DNA of 64,000 nt, taken from JBAOHV01 sp037045265 (lineage in GTDB: Bacteria > Actinomycetota > Acidimicrobiia > Acidimicrobiales > Microtrichaceae). The position numbers and the translations under genes were made by a program. Shown piece by piece: positions 26,220-36,023 of this stretch. Within the stretch, counting starts at the first letter, position 1. The number at the start of each line of letters is the position of its first letter. Location of the stretch: NCBI GenBank assembly GCA_037045265.1, contig JBAOHV010000004.1:62001-126000 (forward strand), given 5' to 3'. The notes under the pieces are model-generated. The model saw only the letters and a program-made list of their open reading frames with translations, was not told the origin of the DNA and searched no databases.

Positions 26220-26582
26220 TCAGCGGGCGACCAGCACCGACAGCACGACCGAGTTCCAGACGACGATCACGCCGTACAGGCCGACCACCGCCGCGACCGA
26301 GCGCTCACCCAGGCGTGACTCGACCGGACACCGCAACAGCAGCAGACCGACCACCCCGGCAATGACCATCTTCAGGCCGACAGGTGCGGCCAGCCCCGAC
26401 ATCAGCGAGTGCATGAGCGGGTTCGCCTCGACCCCTCCGTGGTGCAACACCGCCTTGGTCAGCAGCACGTCGACCAGGTTGAGAACCACGATCGCTCCGG
26501 CCAACCAGAGCCGACGCGTCGACAGGACGAATCCGCCCCGACCCATCCGGTCCGTGCCGACAGCACGGATCATTTCCGCCAT
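26220..26582 (-). CDS. DUF5658-like small membrane protein
   Basis: From ATG 26582 (MAEMIRAVGTDRMG) it is 120 residues with three hydrophobic helices. The segment LNLVDVLLTKAVLHHGGVEANPLM matches the DUF5658 pattern (N-x-x-D-x-x-x-T ... E-x-N-P-x-M), with a charged D/E/N face inside the membrane. Function unknown. The same frame continues upstream as out-of-frame SDR sequence and is not part of this protein. It lies 120 bp downstream of the SDR gene on the same strand. Confidence 0.7.
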   Translation of the reverse strand: MAEMIRAVGTDRMGRGGFVLSTRRLWLAGAIVVLNLVDVLLTKAVLHHGGVEANPLMHSLMSGLAAPVGLKMVIAGVVGLLLLRCPVESRLGERSVAAVVGLYGVIVVWNSVVLSVLVAR

Positions 26583-26701
26583 CACACCGCCTTCGCCCCG
26601 CCCTCCCGCCAGAGGACCATCCCAGTGCCCCGGATCAGCCACCGGGGCGCAACGCGGCACCATGCTTGCAGATCCGTGTCGGCTGTGCCCGGCCGTGCCG
26701 G

Positions 26702-27506
26702 TCAGCCGAAGCGGTCGAGCAGTGGACCGAGCACCGGGTCCATCTGCGCCGAGGTCAGCATGGAGCCTCCGTCGAGCACGACGTTCTGCCCGGTCAGGTA
26801 GCTGGCTTCGTCGGACAGCAGGAACTCGGCGAGCGCTGCGACGTCGTCGGACGTGCCGAGCCTGTCCATGGGTGTGGCGGTCTCGATGGTCGAGCGGGTG
26901 GAATCGTCCGCGGCCAGAACCTCGTTCAGCGGAGTCCGGATGAACCCCGGCGAGATGCAGTTGACCCGCACCCGCGGCGCCAGCTCCAGAGCGGCCGCCT
27001 GCGTGAGCGCCACCACCGCCGCCTTGGCTGCCGAGTACGGAGCCTCGCCGCGGGTGGGGCGCAAACCCGACACGCTCGCCACGTTCAGCACGGACCCGCC
27101 TTCGGGCATCGAACGCGCCGCCGCCTGGAGCCCCCAGAACACACCCGAGACGTTCACGCGCCAGATCAGATCTACGTCGCGTTCGCTGTAGTCCGACAGG
27201 CGCTTGAGGTTGCCGACCCCTGCGTTGTTGACGAGGTGCCGCAACGGCCCGAGCCGTTCGGTGGCACTGGCGATGGCGGTTTCCAACGCGCTCGCGGTCG
27301 GCGACGTCCGCGACCAACGCCAGTGCGCCCAGCTCCTCTGCTACCCGCCTCACCCCGTCACCGTCACGGTCGAGCAGCGCCACGTCGGCACCGGCCGCAT
27401 GTAGCCGGCGGGCGATCGCCTCACCGATGCCTGAGGCGGCTCCGGTGACTACCGCAAGGCCCGCCCAACCCGACACTGGTGGTCGGGGTGGGAGTGCTTC
27501 GGCCAT
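26702..27506 (-). CDS. SDR-family oxidoreductase (one frame break)
   Basis: ATG 27506, overlapping the EthD stop by one base. N-terminal part: AVVTGAASGIGEAIARRL (TGxxxGIG) and ALLDRDGDG. Near 27288 the homology moves one base on (ALETAIASATERLGPLRHLVNNAG) and continues with NVASVSGLR, the catalytic Tyr/Lys in APYSAAKAAV, and the C-terminal YLTGQNVVLDGG. With one extra base removed it is 267 residues, a classical SDR with NAD(P) specificity not decided here. Coupled translation with the EthD-like gene suggests a shared pathway step. Confidence 0.85.
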
Positions 27507-27862
27507 CAGGACACGTCACCGTCGATCACGACGTGGACCTCGTCGGTGATTACGAACTCGATGCGCTCCATGTCCAGGAACCGGCGTTCGTCAGGTGCGA
27601 CCGTCGCCGCGTAGGCCGGCTCGGAGATGAAGGCCGCGAAGTCTTCGATCGACTCGAACCACTGAACGGCGACACCGTCGCAACCCTCGGCCCCGGACAG
27701 CGCGTCGGGCCGGTGGCGGACGTGCTGCTCGTAGCGGTGCAGGTGCCGGGCCAGCGTCGGTTCGGATGCGATCAGCGGTCCGTGCTCCTGACGCCAGTGC
27801 GCGACGAACTCCTCATGGGTCATCCCCTCACGGCGGTGCAGCAGTGCGAACAGCTTGACCAT
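27506..27862 (-). CDS. EthD-domain protein
   Basis: A 118-residue ferredoxin-fold protein from ATG 27862, with GAGG nine bases upstream. The segment MVKLFALLHRREGMTHEEFVAHWRQEHGPL is the EthD pattern (PF07110), with the HWRxxHG motif found in EthD and small dehydratase/monooxygenase relatives. Some members act as dehydratases or accessory proteins of ring-cleaving and P450 systems. The stop overlaps the SDR start (TGATG), so the two are cotranslated. The substrate is unknown. Confidence 0.85.
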   Translation of the reverse strand: MVKLFALLHRREGMTHEEFVAHWRQEHGPLIASEPTLARHLHRYEQHVRHRPDALSGAEGCDGVAVQWFESIEDFAAFISEPAYAATVAPDERRFLDMERIEFVITDEVHVVIDGDVS

Positions 27863-27946
27863 CGGTCGCCACCTCGATCTCGGCTGTCGGAATGGTTGCA
27901 CAGCAACAGCGGCTCAGGGTCGAACCACCTGGCTAGGGTGGACCGG

Positions 27947-28409
27947 GTGAGCCCCCGCGCCAGACCGTTTCGCCCCAATCCGTACACTGCCGATCTTCGC
28001 TGGCTGCACGTCCGCCGAGCTCGACGAGATCGACCGACTCTCCGACGAGGTTCACGTGCCGGCGGGGCGCACCATCATCTCCCAGGGGGATCTGGGCCAG
28101 GAGTTCGCGCTGATCGTGTCGGGTGAGGCGCAGGTGATCAAGGATGGCGTGGTCGTGGCGACGATCGGTCCCGGTACCTACTTCGGCGAGGTCGCCCTGT
28201 TGGACTCCGTGCCTCGCACCGCATCGGTCGTGGCGGCGACCGACCTGGTGCTGGAAGTCCTCGACCGGCGCGGCTTCAACACCCTGCTCGACGATCTCCC
28301 GCAGCTGTCGCGCTCGCTGCTCACCGGCATGGCGCACCGACTCAGCGAGATCGAGGACGAAGCCCAGCATCTGCGCGCCCAGCTCGCGCAACGACGAGAG
28401 GAATCCTGA
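27947..28409 (+). CDS. Cyclic-nucleotide-binding domain protein (probable frame break near the start)
   Basis: A stand-alone cNMP-binding domain: LPIFAGCTSAELDEIDRLSD, HVPAGRTIISQGDLGQEFALI, then GPGTYFGEVALLDSVPRTASVVA, the phosphate-binding cassette with its Glu and Arg. There is no C-terminal HTH; it ends in a helix (ALTGMAHRLSEIEDEAQHLR-like). The frame with this homology has no start codon before GTG 28056, which would remove the first strand. The GTG at 27947 begins a frame (MSPRARPFRP) that joins it if one base near 27975 is extra. The corrected length is 153 residues. YccF follows after 2 bp. It may regulate a partner protein rather than DNA. Confidence 0.75.
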
Positions 28410-28411
28410 AG

Positions 28412-28819
28412 ATGAAGACCATCGGCAACATCATCTGGTTCATCCTGTGCGGGGTATGGCTCGCTATCGGCTACCTGCTCGCGGGGCTGCTCGCCTGCAT
28501 CACGCTGATCGGCATCCCGTTCGGCATCCAGTCGTTCAAACTCGCCGGCTACGTGGCCTGGCCGTTCGGCCGCACCCTCACCGAGTCGCCAGGACACCGG
28601 TTCTCCAAGGGCGTGATGAACATCATCTGGATCATCATCGGCGGCCTGTGGCTCGCCATCGGCCACATCCTGTTCGGCATCGTGCTGTGCATCACGATCC
28701 TTGGCATCCCGTTCGGAATCAAGAACTTCTCGATGGCCAAGCTGGCCATGTTCCCGTTCGACTATGCGATCGACAGCAGCGACGACGCAGGGCCCAACGA
28801 CGCTCCACTGGTCGACTGA
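28412..28819 (+). CDS. yccF: YccF-family inner-membrane protein
   Basis: A 135-residue protein with two tandem YccF domains: IGNIIWFILCGVWLAIGYLL ... LIGIPFGIQSFKLA, and again MNIIWIIIGGLWLAIGHILF ... ILGIPFGIKNFSMAK. Four membrane helices are predicted. The family is widespread and without a proven function. It is 2 bp after the cyclic-nucleotide-binding protein, so the pair is one operon. The short acidic C-terminus (DSSDDAGPNDAP) is cytosolic. Confidence 0.92.
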   Translation: MKTIGNIIWFILCGVWLAIGYLLAGLLACITLIGIPFGIQSFKLAGYVAWPFGRTLTESPGHRFSKGVMNIIWIIIGGLWLAIGHILFGIVLCITILGIPFGIKNFSMAKLAMFPFDYAIDSSDDAGPNDAPLVD

Positions 28820-28850
28820 CCGGTACACCCCGGCTGACCGGCAGAGCAGG

Positions 28851-30019
28851 TCAGTCCAGACGGCGCATCGCCTCGGGGCTCAGGTCAGCGACGGCGCCGT
28901 AACCGTCGACGGCCATGATCAGATCCGTCTCGGCGAGCAGACACCGGAGAACGTGTTCGACGCCGGCCTGACCACCCACGGCAAGGCCGTACGCGTAGGG
29001 GCGCCCGACCCCTACCGCTGTCGCACCGAGAGCCAGGGCCTTGACCACCTGGGCACCGCTGCGCACCCCTGAGTCGTAGACGACCGGCACGTCGCCGGCC
29101 GCGGCAAGCACATCGGGCAGACAGTCGATCGCAGGCAGCCCACCGTTGGCCTGGCGGCCACCGTGGTTGGAGCAGTAGAGCCCGTCGACTCCGTGGTCGA
29201 TCGCCCGGCGGGCGTCCTCCGGGTCGAGCACGCCCTTGACCAGCAACGGCAACTCGGTGAGCGAACGGATCCAGTCCAGGTCCTCCCAGGTCATGCCAGG
29301 GTTCCCGAACGTCAACGCCCACTGCCCGGTTGCCGCTTCGACGTCCTCCTCGGGCGGGCGTTCCAGTCGTGACCGGAACACCGGGTCGGTGAAGTAGTTG
29401 GCCAGACACAGCCCTTTGAGCTGCGGGAAGCTGGCGATCGACAGGTCGCGGGGTCGCCACCCCAGCGTGAGCGTGTCGAGCGTGACGACGAGCGCCGAGT
29501 AGCCGGCCGCTTCGGCACGCCGCACGAGGCTCTCACAGACCTCACGGTCGCTGGGCGGGTATAGCTGGAACCAGCCGGGGGTGTCGCCGAGCGCTGCTGC
29601 GACGTCCTCGAGCGGATCCTCCATCAAGGTCGACGCGATCATCGGGACGCCCATCGCGGCGGACAGCGCGTGCCGTCGACAGGTCGCCGTGCCCGTCGGG
29701 GTCACACAGCCCGATCACCCCGACGGGTGCCAGCACCAGCGGTGTGTCCAGGCGCCGCCCGAACAACTCGATCGACAGGTCGCGCTGAGCGGCGCCGCGG
29801 AGGATCCGTGGCATGAGGCCCCAGCGTTCGAACGCAGTCACGTTGTACCTCTGGGTGTGCTCGTCGCCGGCACCGCCGCTCACATAGGAGAAGAGCTCGG
29901 GCGTCATCGCTTCCCGGGCTGCGGACTCGAGCTCCGGGAACGACATCGGCAGGCGCGGGAACTACCCCCGCCAACCCACCCAGGTAGATGCCCAGCTGCC
30001 AGTCCCCGTGGTTGGTCAC
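28851..30019 (-). CDS. FMN-dependent alpha-hydroxy-acid oxidase, lactate-2-monooxygenase-like (two frame breaks)
   Basis: GTG 30019 (MTNHGDWQLGIYLGGLAGVVP). Frame joins near 29965 (VVPA to LPMSFPELESAAREAM) and 29668 (DLSTAR to ALSAAMGVPMIAST) each need one extra base removed; the result is 388 residues, the usual size of lactate monooxygenase. FMN-binding and catalytic features: APVGVIGLC, VTLDTLTLGWRPRD, LLVKGVLDPEDA (Lys), the catalytic His/Arg in CSNHGGRQANGG and the phosphate loop YDSGVRSGAQVVKAL...GVGRPYAYG. The SGGAGDEHTQR segment is typical of this branch. It converts L-lactate or a similar 2-hydroxy acid. Divergent from larEBC. Confidence 0.85.
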
Positions 30020-30123
30020 GCCCGCCCCCCGAATGTTCGTCGTCAGCCGACATCCTGCCCCGCGTCGTTGATGTCTGCAGGTCGAAGACAGCGCCGCCGG
30101 CTCTGCGCCTACCATCGACGTCC

Positions 30124-30945
30124 GTGACCGACCCGACCGCCGAAGTCACCAGCCGCCTCGCCGACACGCTCCACGGACTGGGCAACGTCGTGGTGGCGTT
30201 CTCCGGCGGGGTGGACTCCTCGTTGCTCGCCCACGCGGCGTTGCAGGCGCTCGGGCCGGAGAACGTCCTGGCCGTCACCGCCGATTCGGCGTCCCTGGCG
30301 ACGGGTGAGCTCCAGCACTGCCGTGAGCTCGCAGACGGTTGGGGACTCCAGTGGCTCTCCGTGCGTACCGAGGAGATGGACGACCCCGATTACCTGGCCA
30401 ACGACTCCGACCGTTGTGCACGCTGCAAGACAGCGCTGATGGACCAGCTACTCCCGATCGCGGCGGACCGCAAGGCCACGATCGTGCTCGGCGTGAACGT
30501 CGATGACCTGGGCGACCACCGACCGGGGCAACACGCCGCTGCAAAACGGGGAGCTGTGTTCCCGCTCGTCGATGCAGGCCTGACCAAGACCGAGGTCCGC
30601 GCGGTGGCCAGGGCCGAGGGGCTGGTGGTGTGGGACCGACCGGCCATGCCGTGTCTGTCATCACGGGTCCCCTACGGCACCCCGGTGTCGGTGAGCCTGC
30701 TGGGACGACTCGACCACGCGGAGCTGGCGGTCAGGGCACTGGGGTTCGGCGATGTGCGTGTACGCCACCACGACGAGCTCACGGCCCGCGTCGAGGTTCC
30801 GCTCGGCGACCTGATCGCTGCCGCGGAGCGAGCCGATGAGATCGTCTCGGCGCTCGACTCGCTCGGCTACCGCTACGTCACCCTCGACCTGGCAGGCCTG
30901 CGATCCGGCAACCTGAACGCGGCGTTGTCGTCGGCACTCGCGTGA
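30124..30945 (+). CDS. larE: LarE, sacrificial sulfur transferase of nickel-pincer nucleotide synthesis
   Basis: A 273-residue protein from GTG 30124 (MTDPTAEVTSRLADTL). PP-loop AFSGGVDSSLLAHAAL (25-40) binds ATP; DSDRCARCKTALMDQL matches the LarE cysteine region, and MPCLSSRVPYGTPVS is the family hallmark. LarE adenylates the carboxylates of pyridinium-3,5-biscarboxylic acid mononucleotide and transfers sulfur to them. Some LarE types use a sacrificial cysteine, others a [4Fe-4S] cluster bound by three cysteines; only C-x-x-C plus the CLSSR cysteine are seen here. larB follows with a four-base overlap. Divergent from the lactate-monooxygenase-like gene. Confidence 0.92.
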   Translation: MTDPTAEVTSRLADTLHGLGNVVVAFSGGVDSSLLAHAALQALGPENVLAVTADSASLATGELQHCRELADGWGLQWLSVRTEEMDDPDYLANDSDRCARCKTALMDQLLPIAADRKATIVLGVNVDDLGDHRPGQHAAAKRGAVFPLVDAGLTKTEVRAVARAEGLVVWDRPAMPCLSSRVPYGTPVSVSLLGRLDHAELAVRALGFGDVRVRHHDELTARVEVPLGDLIAAAERADEIVSALDSLGYRYVTLDLAGLRSGNLNAALSSALA

Positions 30946-31668
30946 GCACCGGAGATCCGGGTGGACACGGGCATCCTCCCCCCATGGCCCACACCCGCCT
31001 GGACCTCGACCGTGCCCGACGAACCGGGCTACCCGAGGCCGTCTACGCCGAGGGCAAGAGCGTCGCCGAGTGCGTCGAGATCGTCGGGCACCTGCTCGGC
31101 GCCGACCACGACGACGCGGTCATCGCCACACGCTGCACCGACGAGCAGCTCGACGCGCTCGGGCGCCCTGTCGCCCGAGGGGCGATGGTCGCGCACCCTC
31201 ACCTGGCGCCATCGGCCGCCCATGACCATCGCTCCGGTCGCGCTCGTCTCGGGCGGAACGTCGGACGCACCGATCCTCGAGGAGTGCCTCGGCACGCTCA
31301 CAGCGGCCGGGGTACCCACCACCGTGCTCCGCGACGTCGGTGTGGCCGGGTTGCACCGGCTGCTCGGATCGCTCGACGAGCTCTACGACGTCTCGGCCAT
31401 CGTCACGTTCGCCGGAATGGAGGCAGCGCTGCCCACCGTGCTCGCCGGACTCGTCGCCGCGCCGATCGTCGCCGTGCCCACATCGGTGGGTTACGGCACG
31501 ACGTTCCAGGGCATGACCGCGCTGTTGTCGTTGCTCAGCTCCTGCGCACCGGGGATCAGCGTGGTCGGTATCGACAACGGATTCGGTGCGGCCGCTGCTG
31601 CACGTCGGATCGTCGGGCACCGCGTCTTGTCCACCGTTGCGCGGTCGCCTGATGGACAGGTGCCGTGA
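30942..31668 (+). CDS. larB: LarB, P2CMN synthase of nickel-pincer nucleotide synthesis (one frame break)
   Basis: GTG 30942 overlaps the larE stop (GTGA); ATG 30984 is an alternative. The first part (RLDLDRARRTGLPEAVYAEG, KSVAECVEIVGHLLGAD, AVIATRCTDEQLDALG) is LarB-like. Near 31210 it continues one base on (MTIAPVALVSGGTSDAPI, VLRDVGVAGLHRLLG, AIVTFAGMEAALPTVLAGLV, PTSVGYGTTFQGMTALL), with the AIR-carboxylase-like NCAIR fold. LarB carboxylates and hydrolyses nicotinic acid adenine dinucleotide. Removing one extra base gives 241 residues, or 227 from ATG 30984. larC starts four bases before its end. Confidence 0.88.
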
Positions 31669-32867
31669 GCCGCACGCTCTGGCTCAACCCCGCCGTGGGC
31701 GTGGCCGGCGACATGATCGTGGCCTCGCTGTTGGACGTGGGCGCCGACGAATCGGCTCTCAGACGAGAGCTCGACACGCTCGACCTCGCCGGGTGGACGA
31801 TGCACGTCGAAGCCGTGACCCGGGCTGCGCTGACCGCAACCCATGTGCGGGTCGAAACCACCGAGACGCACCACCACAGATCGTGGTCGGCGATCGACAG
31901 GATGCTGCAGGGATCGGGGCTGTCGCCGCGGGTCGGTGCAGGCGCGCGAGCGACGTTCCGTCGTCTGGCCGACGCCGAGGCGACGGTGCACGGGATCGAC
32001 GTGGACAGCGTGCACTTCCACGAGGTCGGCGCGCTCGACGCGATCGTCGACATCGTCGCGGCGTGGGCAGCTCTCGAGTCGTTGGATGTCGACAGGGTGG
32101 TGGCAGCACCTGTCGGGCTGGGGACGGGTCTGGTCGAAATGGCCCACGGGGCGGCTCCGGTTCCCGCTCCGGCGGTGCTGGAACTGCTGCGTGGACACCC
32201 GACCGTGCCGATGGAGCACCGCGGCGAGACCGCCACACCGACCGGGGTCGCGCTGCTGTGCGAGATGGCCGATTCGTGGGGCGCGCTGCCCGCGGGTGTC
32301 ATCCGCGCGAGCGGCCGCGGGGCCGGCAGCGCGGATCCTGGCACCCACGCGAACGTGCTGAGCGTCGTGCTGACCGACTCATCTGTGAGCAGCATGTCCG
32401 GCGCGTCGTGCGAGACAGCGGTGCTGCTCGAGACCAACCTGGACGACGTCACCCCGGAGTTGCTCGGCCACGTCGTCGAGCTGGCGCTCGAACGTGGTGC
32501 ACAGGACGCGTGGGTGACACCGATCGTCATGAAGAAGGGCCGCCCAGCTCACCTGCTGTCGGTCCTGTGCGCGCCGGGTTCGGCCGATTCGCTGCGCGAG
32601 CTGATCGCCTCACGGACAGCGACGTTGGGTATCCGCCAGCTGACCATCGACAAGTTCGAGTCCCCGCGCCGGACCGAGCATGTGACCCTCGACGGCCGCA
32701 CGGTGCGGATCAAGGTCGGACCCCACGACGCCAAACCGGAACACGACGACGTCGTGGCCGTGGCCTCGGCGACAGGGGCCGGCGTGCGGCTGGTCGCTGC
32801 GCGTGCACTCGCCGCGTGGCACGACCACGATCAAGACGACCACCGTGACCACCGTGACCACCGCTGA
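31665..32867 (+). CDS. larC: LarC, nickel insertion protein, single ORF with His-rich tail
   Basis: A 400-residue protein from GTG 31665 (MSRTLWLNPAVGVAGDMIVA), overlapping larB. The signatures GVAGDMIVASLLDVGA, VHFHEVGALDAIVDIV and ETNLDDVTPELLGHVVE cover both LarC1 and LarC2 regions in one frame, unlike Lactobacillus where a ribosomal frameshift joins them. LarC is a CTP-dependent cyclometallase that puts nickel into the pincer nucleotide. The histidines HHHRSW (about 69-74) and the C-terminal HDHDQDDHRDHRDHR are likely nickel-binding. No larA (lactate racemase) is in the window, so the cofactor user is elsewhere. Confidence 0.92.
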   Translation: MSRTLWLNPAVGVAGDMIVASLLDVGADESALRRELDTLDLAGWTMHVEAVTRAALTATHVRVETTETHHHRSWSAIDRMLQGSGLSPRVGAGARATFRRLADAEATVHGIDVDSVHFHEVGALDAIVDIVAAWAALESLDVDRVVAAPVGLGTGLVEMAHGAAPVPAPAVLELLRGHPTVPMEHRGETATPTGVALLCEMADSWGALPAGVIRASGRGAGSADPGTHANVLSVVLTDSSVSSMSGASCETAVLLETNLDDVTPELLGHVVELALERGAQDAWVTPIVMKKGRPAHLLSVLCAPGSADSLRELIASRTATLGIRQLTIDKFESPRRTEHVTLDGRTVRIKVGPHDAKPEHDDVVAVASATGAGVRLVAARALAAWHDHDQDDHRDHRDHR

Positions 32868-32900
32868 GCGGTCGGCCAGCCTTCCCCCACCAGGCTCGAC

Positions 32901-33878
32901 TCAGCCGGCACCGCGCAGCGAGGCGATCAGCTCGGAACCGAAACCCTGCTGGGCGTGGTCGAATCCGCCCGTGCGATCCAGGTAGGCCGGTGCCCCGCCG
33001 AGCGGGCCGTCCAGGTGGGTGAGTCCGACGCGGCCCCACTCCTCCTCAACCCAGCGCCGCAGGAAGTACGGCTCGCGGTCGGTCAACGACCCCCCAGCCC
33101 GATCAGCACCGAGCACCGCGACGATGTCCGCCTCTAGCTCGACGAGTCCCGCACCGGTACGAGCGCTGGTCAGGAACACAGGTGGCTCGTCCTCGTCGAA
33201 CGGTCGCGACAGCCACAGACTGGAACGCAGCTGGTGGTAGCTGGTCGATGCTCCTGGCTCGTCCGACTTGTTGACGATGAACGCGTGGGGCACCTCGATG
33301 ATGCCCGCCTTGAGGAACTGCACCTCGTCTCCACCGAGCGGCTGGAGCACCAGGTACACACGGTCGGCAAGGTGACGGATGTCGACCTCGCTCTGACCGA
33401 TGCCCACGGTCTCGATCAGCACGGCGTCGAAGAGCCGGGTGAGCAGCCTGCTCACCTGGAAGCTCATCGGGCCGAGGCCGCCGAGGTCGGTCGCCGAGGC
33501 CTGGCTGCGGAAGAACAACCGGCGCTCGTCGCTACCGAAGCGCATACGTGTGCGGTCACCGAGCAGCGCGCCGCCCGATACGTGGCTCGACGGGTCGACC
33601 GCTATCACGGCCAGCGACAGGTCCTGGTCGGCCCGCAGCAGATCCACGGTGACGCGGGCCAGGATCGACGACTTTCCCGATCCCGGCGTCCCGGTCAGAC
33701 CTATGAGCGGTGAGGTTGCGGTGGTCCCCCTCGCCGCGTCGAGTGCGTCGAGCACCTGGGCACGCCACTCCGCGGCCTCCGGCCGACGGTCCTCGAAGAT
33801 CGAGATCAGACGCGAGACCTCGTACTTGCGCAGCGCCCGTGCGCCGACGACCAGCTCGTCGGTCTCCCAGCGTTGCAC
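32901..33878 (-). CDS. meaB: MeaB/ArgK-type GTPase, mutase chaperone
   Basis: A 325-residue G3E-family GTPase. Walker A is GLTGTPGSGKSSIL (about 59-72), followed by AVIAVDPSSHVSGGALLGDR (the MeaB Walker-B region), FDAVLIETVGIGQSEVD and the base motif NKSD. MeaB protects and reloads B12-dependent acyl-CoA mutases. The start is 3 bp after the mutase stop, so both are cotranslated. The gene ends convergently with larC after 33 bp. Confidence 0.93.
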   Translation of the reverse strand: MQRWETDELVVGARALRKYEVSRLISIFEDRRPEAAEWRAQVLDALDAARGTTATSPLIGLTGTPGSGKSSILARVTVDLLRADQDLSLAVIAVDPSSHVSGGALLGDRTRMRFGSDERRLFFRSQASATDLGGLGPMSFQVSRLLTRLFDAVLIETVGIGQSEVDIRHLADRVYLVLQPLGGDEVQFLKAGIIEVPHAFIVNKSDEPGASTSYHQLRSSLWLSRPFDEDEPPVFLTSARTGAGLVELEADIVAVLGADRAGGSLTDREPYFLRRWVEEEWGRVGLTHLDGPLGGAPAYLDRTGGFDHAQQGFGSELIASLRGAG

Positions 33879-33881
33879 TCG

Positions 33882-35927
33882 TCAGCCCGCGACGCCCGCG
33901 GCGACCCGCTCATCGATCACGTCGACGAACGACTCCATGATGTCGATCAACTCGTAGTCCGAAGGCGTGAACACCCGCTCCACGCCTAGCTCACGCAGCG
34001 CAATCGCGTCGGGCGCTGGGATGATGCCGCCCACGACGACGGAGATCCGCCCCTTGGCGCCGTACTCGTCGAGCTTGTCGAATATCTGCCGGGCCAGCTC
34101 CACGTGGGACCCGCTGAGCACCGAAGCACCGATGATGTCGGCGCCCTCCTCGACGGCCGACTGGACGATCTCGTCGGGGCTGAGTCGGATCCCCGAGTAG
34201 ATGACGTCGAAGCCGACGTGGCGGGCCGATACCGAGATCACCTCGGCACCGTTGGAGTGCCCGTCGAGGCCCGGCTTGCCGATCACGATGCGAGGCCGAT
34301 GACCGATGCGCTCGGCCAGGTCGTCCAGTCGCTTGCGGAGCGCGTCGACGCGATCGCCCTCCAGCCCCAGGCGCTGACCGTCGACGCCGGTGGAAGGACG
34401 GTACTCACCGAACACCTCCCGCAGCGCGTTGGCCCACTCGCCGGTGGTGACCCTGGCCATCGCGCACTGGATCGAAGGCTCCATCATCGATGCACCGTCG
34501 ATGGCTGCCGCCTTCAGCGCCGCGAGAGCGCTCTGGGCACGAGCCTCGTCGCGGGTGGTGCGTGTGTGCTCGAGCGATGCGATCGCCGCGCTCGCCGCGG
34601 TCTCATCGACCTTGAAGATCCCACCGTCGTCACCACCCACTAGCGGTGACGGCAGACCGTCGGTCCAGCGGTTCAGCCCCACGACGATCTGCTCGCCGGT
34701 GTTGATCGCGCTCATGCGCTGCGACATGGAACGCACCAGCGACGATTTCATGTACCCGGACTCGATCGCCGCGATGACCCCGCCCATCGCCAGGATCTTG
34801 TCGATCTCCTCGCGCGCCTGCGCCTTGAGCTCGGCGACCTTGGACTCGACCACGACCGACCCCTCGAACAGGTCCGGGTACTCGAGCAGGTCGGTCTCGT
34901 AGGCCAGGATCTGCTGGAGTCGCAACGACCACTGCTGATCCCAGGGCCGGGGCAGCGACAGCGCCTCGTTCCACGCCGGCAGCTGCACAGCCCGCGCACG
35001 AGCGTCGCGGCGACAGGGTGACGCCGAGCGTCTCGATCAGGATGCGCCAGGCGTTGTTCTCGGGCTGCGCCTCGGTCAGCCCGAGCGAGTTGACCTGCAC
35101 CCCGTAGCGGAAGCGTCGGAACTTCTCGTTCGTCACGCCGAAGCGCTCGCGGGTGTACTCGTCCCACAGCTCGCCGAAGGCGCGCATCTTGCACATCTCC
35201 TCGACGAAGCGGATGCCCGAGTTCACGAAGAAGCTGATGCGACCCACGGCACGTTCGAACTGCTCGTCGGTGAAGTGGCCTCGCTCGGCGACCAGGTCGA
35301 GCAGCGAGATGGCGTTGGCCAGAGCGAAGGCGAGCTCCTGGGTCGGCGTCGCGCCGGCTTCCTGGAGGTGGTACGAGCAGATGTTCGAGGCGTTCCACGA
35401 AGGGATCTCCTCGAGGCAGAACTCGTACATCTCGGCGATGATCCGCAGGCTCTGCTCGGGCGGGAAGATGTAGGTACCCCGGGCCAGGTACTCCTTGATC
35501 AGGTCGTTCTGGGTCGTGCCGTTCAGCTCGGCGATGTCGACCCCGCGTTCACGGGCGAGCGCCACGTACAGCGCCAGCAGCCACATGGCCGTCCCGTTGA
35601 TCGTCATCGAGGTGTTCATCTTCTCGATGGGGATCTGGTCGAACAGCACGTGCATGTCGTCCAGGCTGTTGATCGGCACGCCCACCTTGCCGATCTCGGG
35701 CGCGCGATCGGATCGTCGGAGTCGTAGCCGCACTGGGTGGGAAGGTCGAAAGCTATCGACAGACCCGTCTGCCCCTTGGCCAGGTTGGAGCGATATAGCT
35801 CGTTGGACGCCTTCGGGCTCGAGTGCCCCGAGTAGGTCCTGATGATCCACGGGCGATCCCGCGTCGGTTCGCCGTCGCTGTCGAGGATCTGATGAGGAGG
35901 AGGGGTCGAGGACTGCTCGTCGGCCAT
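33882..35927 (-). CDS. meaA: B12-dependent acyl-CoA mutase, MeaA/ethylmalonyl-CoA-mutase type (two frame breaks)
   Basis: ATG 35927 (MADEQSSTPPPHQIL). N-terminal mutase barrel: RDRPWIIRTYSGHSSPKASNELYR... in the MeaA style, then across a one-base deletion near 35700 (DDPIAR to PEIGKVGVP) EKMNTSMTINGTAMWLLALY, ELNGTTQNDLIKEYLARGTY and SYHLQEAGATP. A one-base insertion near 35010 (GVTLS to RDARARAVQLPAWNE) leads to the C-terminal cobalamin domain with GLDGHSNGAE (DxHxxG, about residue 555) and SVLSGSHVELA. The corrected length is about 681 residues, which fits MeaA with a fused B12 domain. The YSGHSS/GQTGLS pattern favours ethylmalonyl-CoA over methylmalonyl-CoA mutase, but substrate is inferred. 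meaB follows. Confidence 0.85.
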
Positions 35928-35972
35928 GTACCGATCGTACCGGCCGCCCTGCGGAGCCACCCATACGCCGCA

Positions 35973-35993
35973 ACGAGGTACCGGGTACCTCGT
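35973..35993. promoter_or_regulatory. Perfect 21-bp palindrome between the mutase and the lipoprotein gene
   Basis: Arms acgaggtacc and ggtacctcgt with a single central g. It is 46 bp upstream of the mutase start (35927) and 31 bp upstream of the lipoprotein start (36024). This is the most perfect inverted repeat in the window and a strong candidate operator. It does not match either TetR-type family seen here. It could also form a hairpin in either transcript. Confidence 0.7.
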
Positions 35994-36023
35994 CCTGTCG
36001 GTCGGGCGTGGGATCCTGTGGCG

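Noticed and set aside
31665..32867. Programmed frameshift in larC
   Set aside because: LarC1 and LarC2 regions are read in one continuous frame here.
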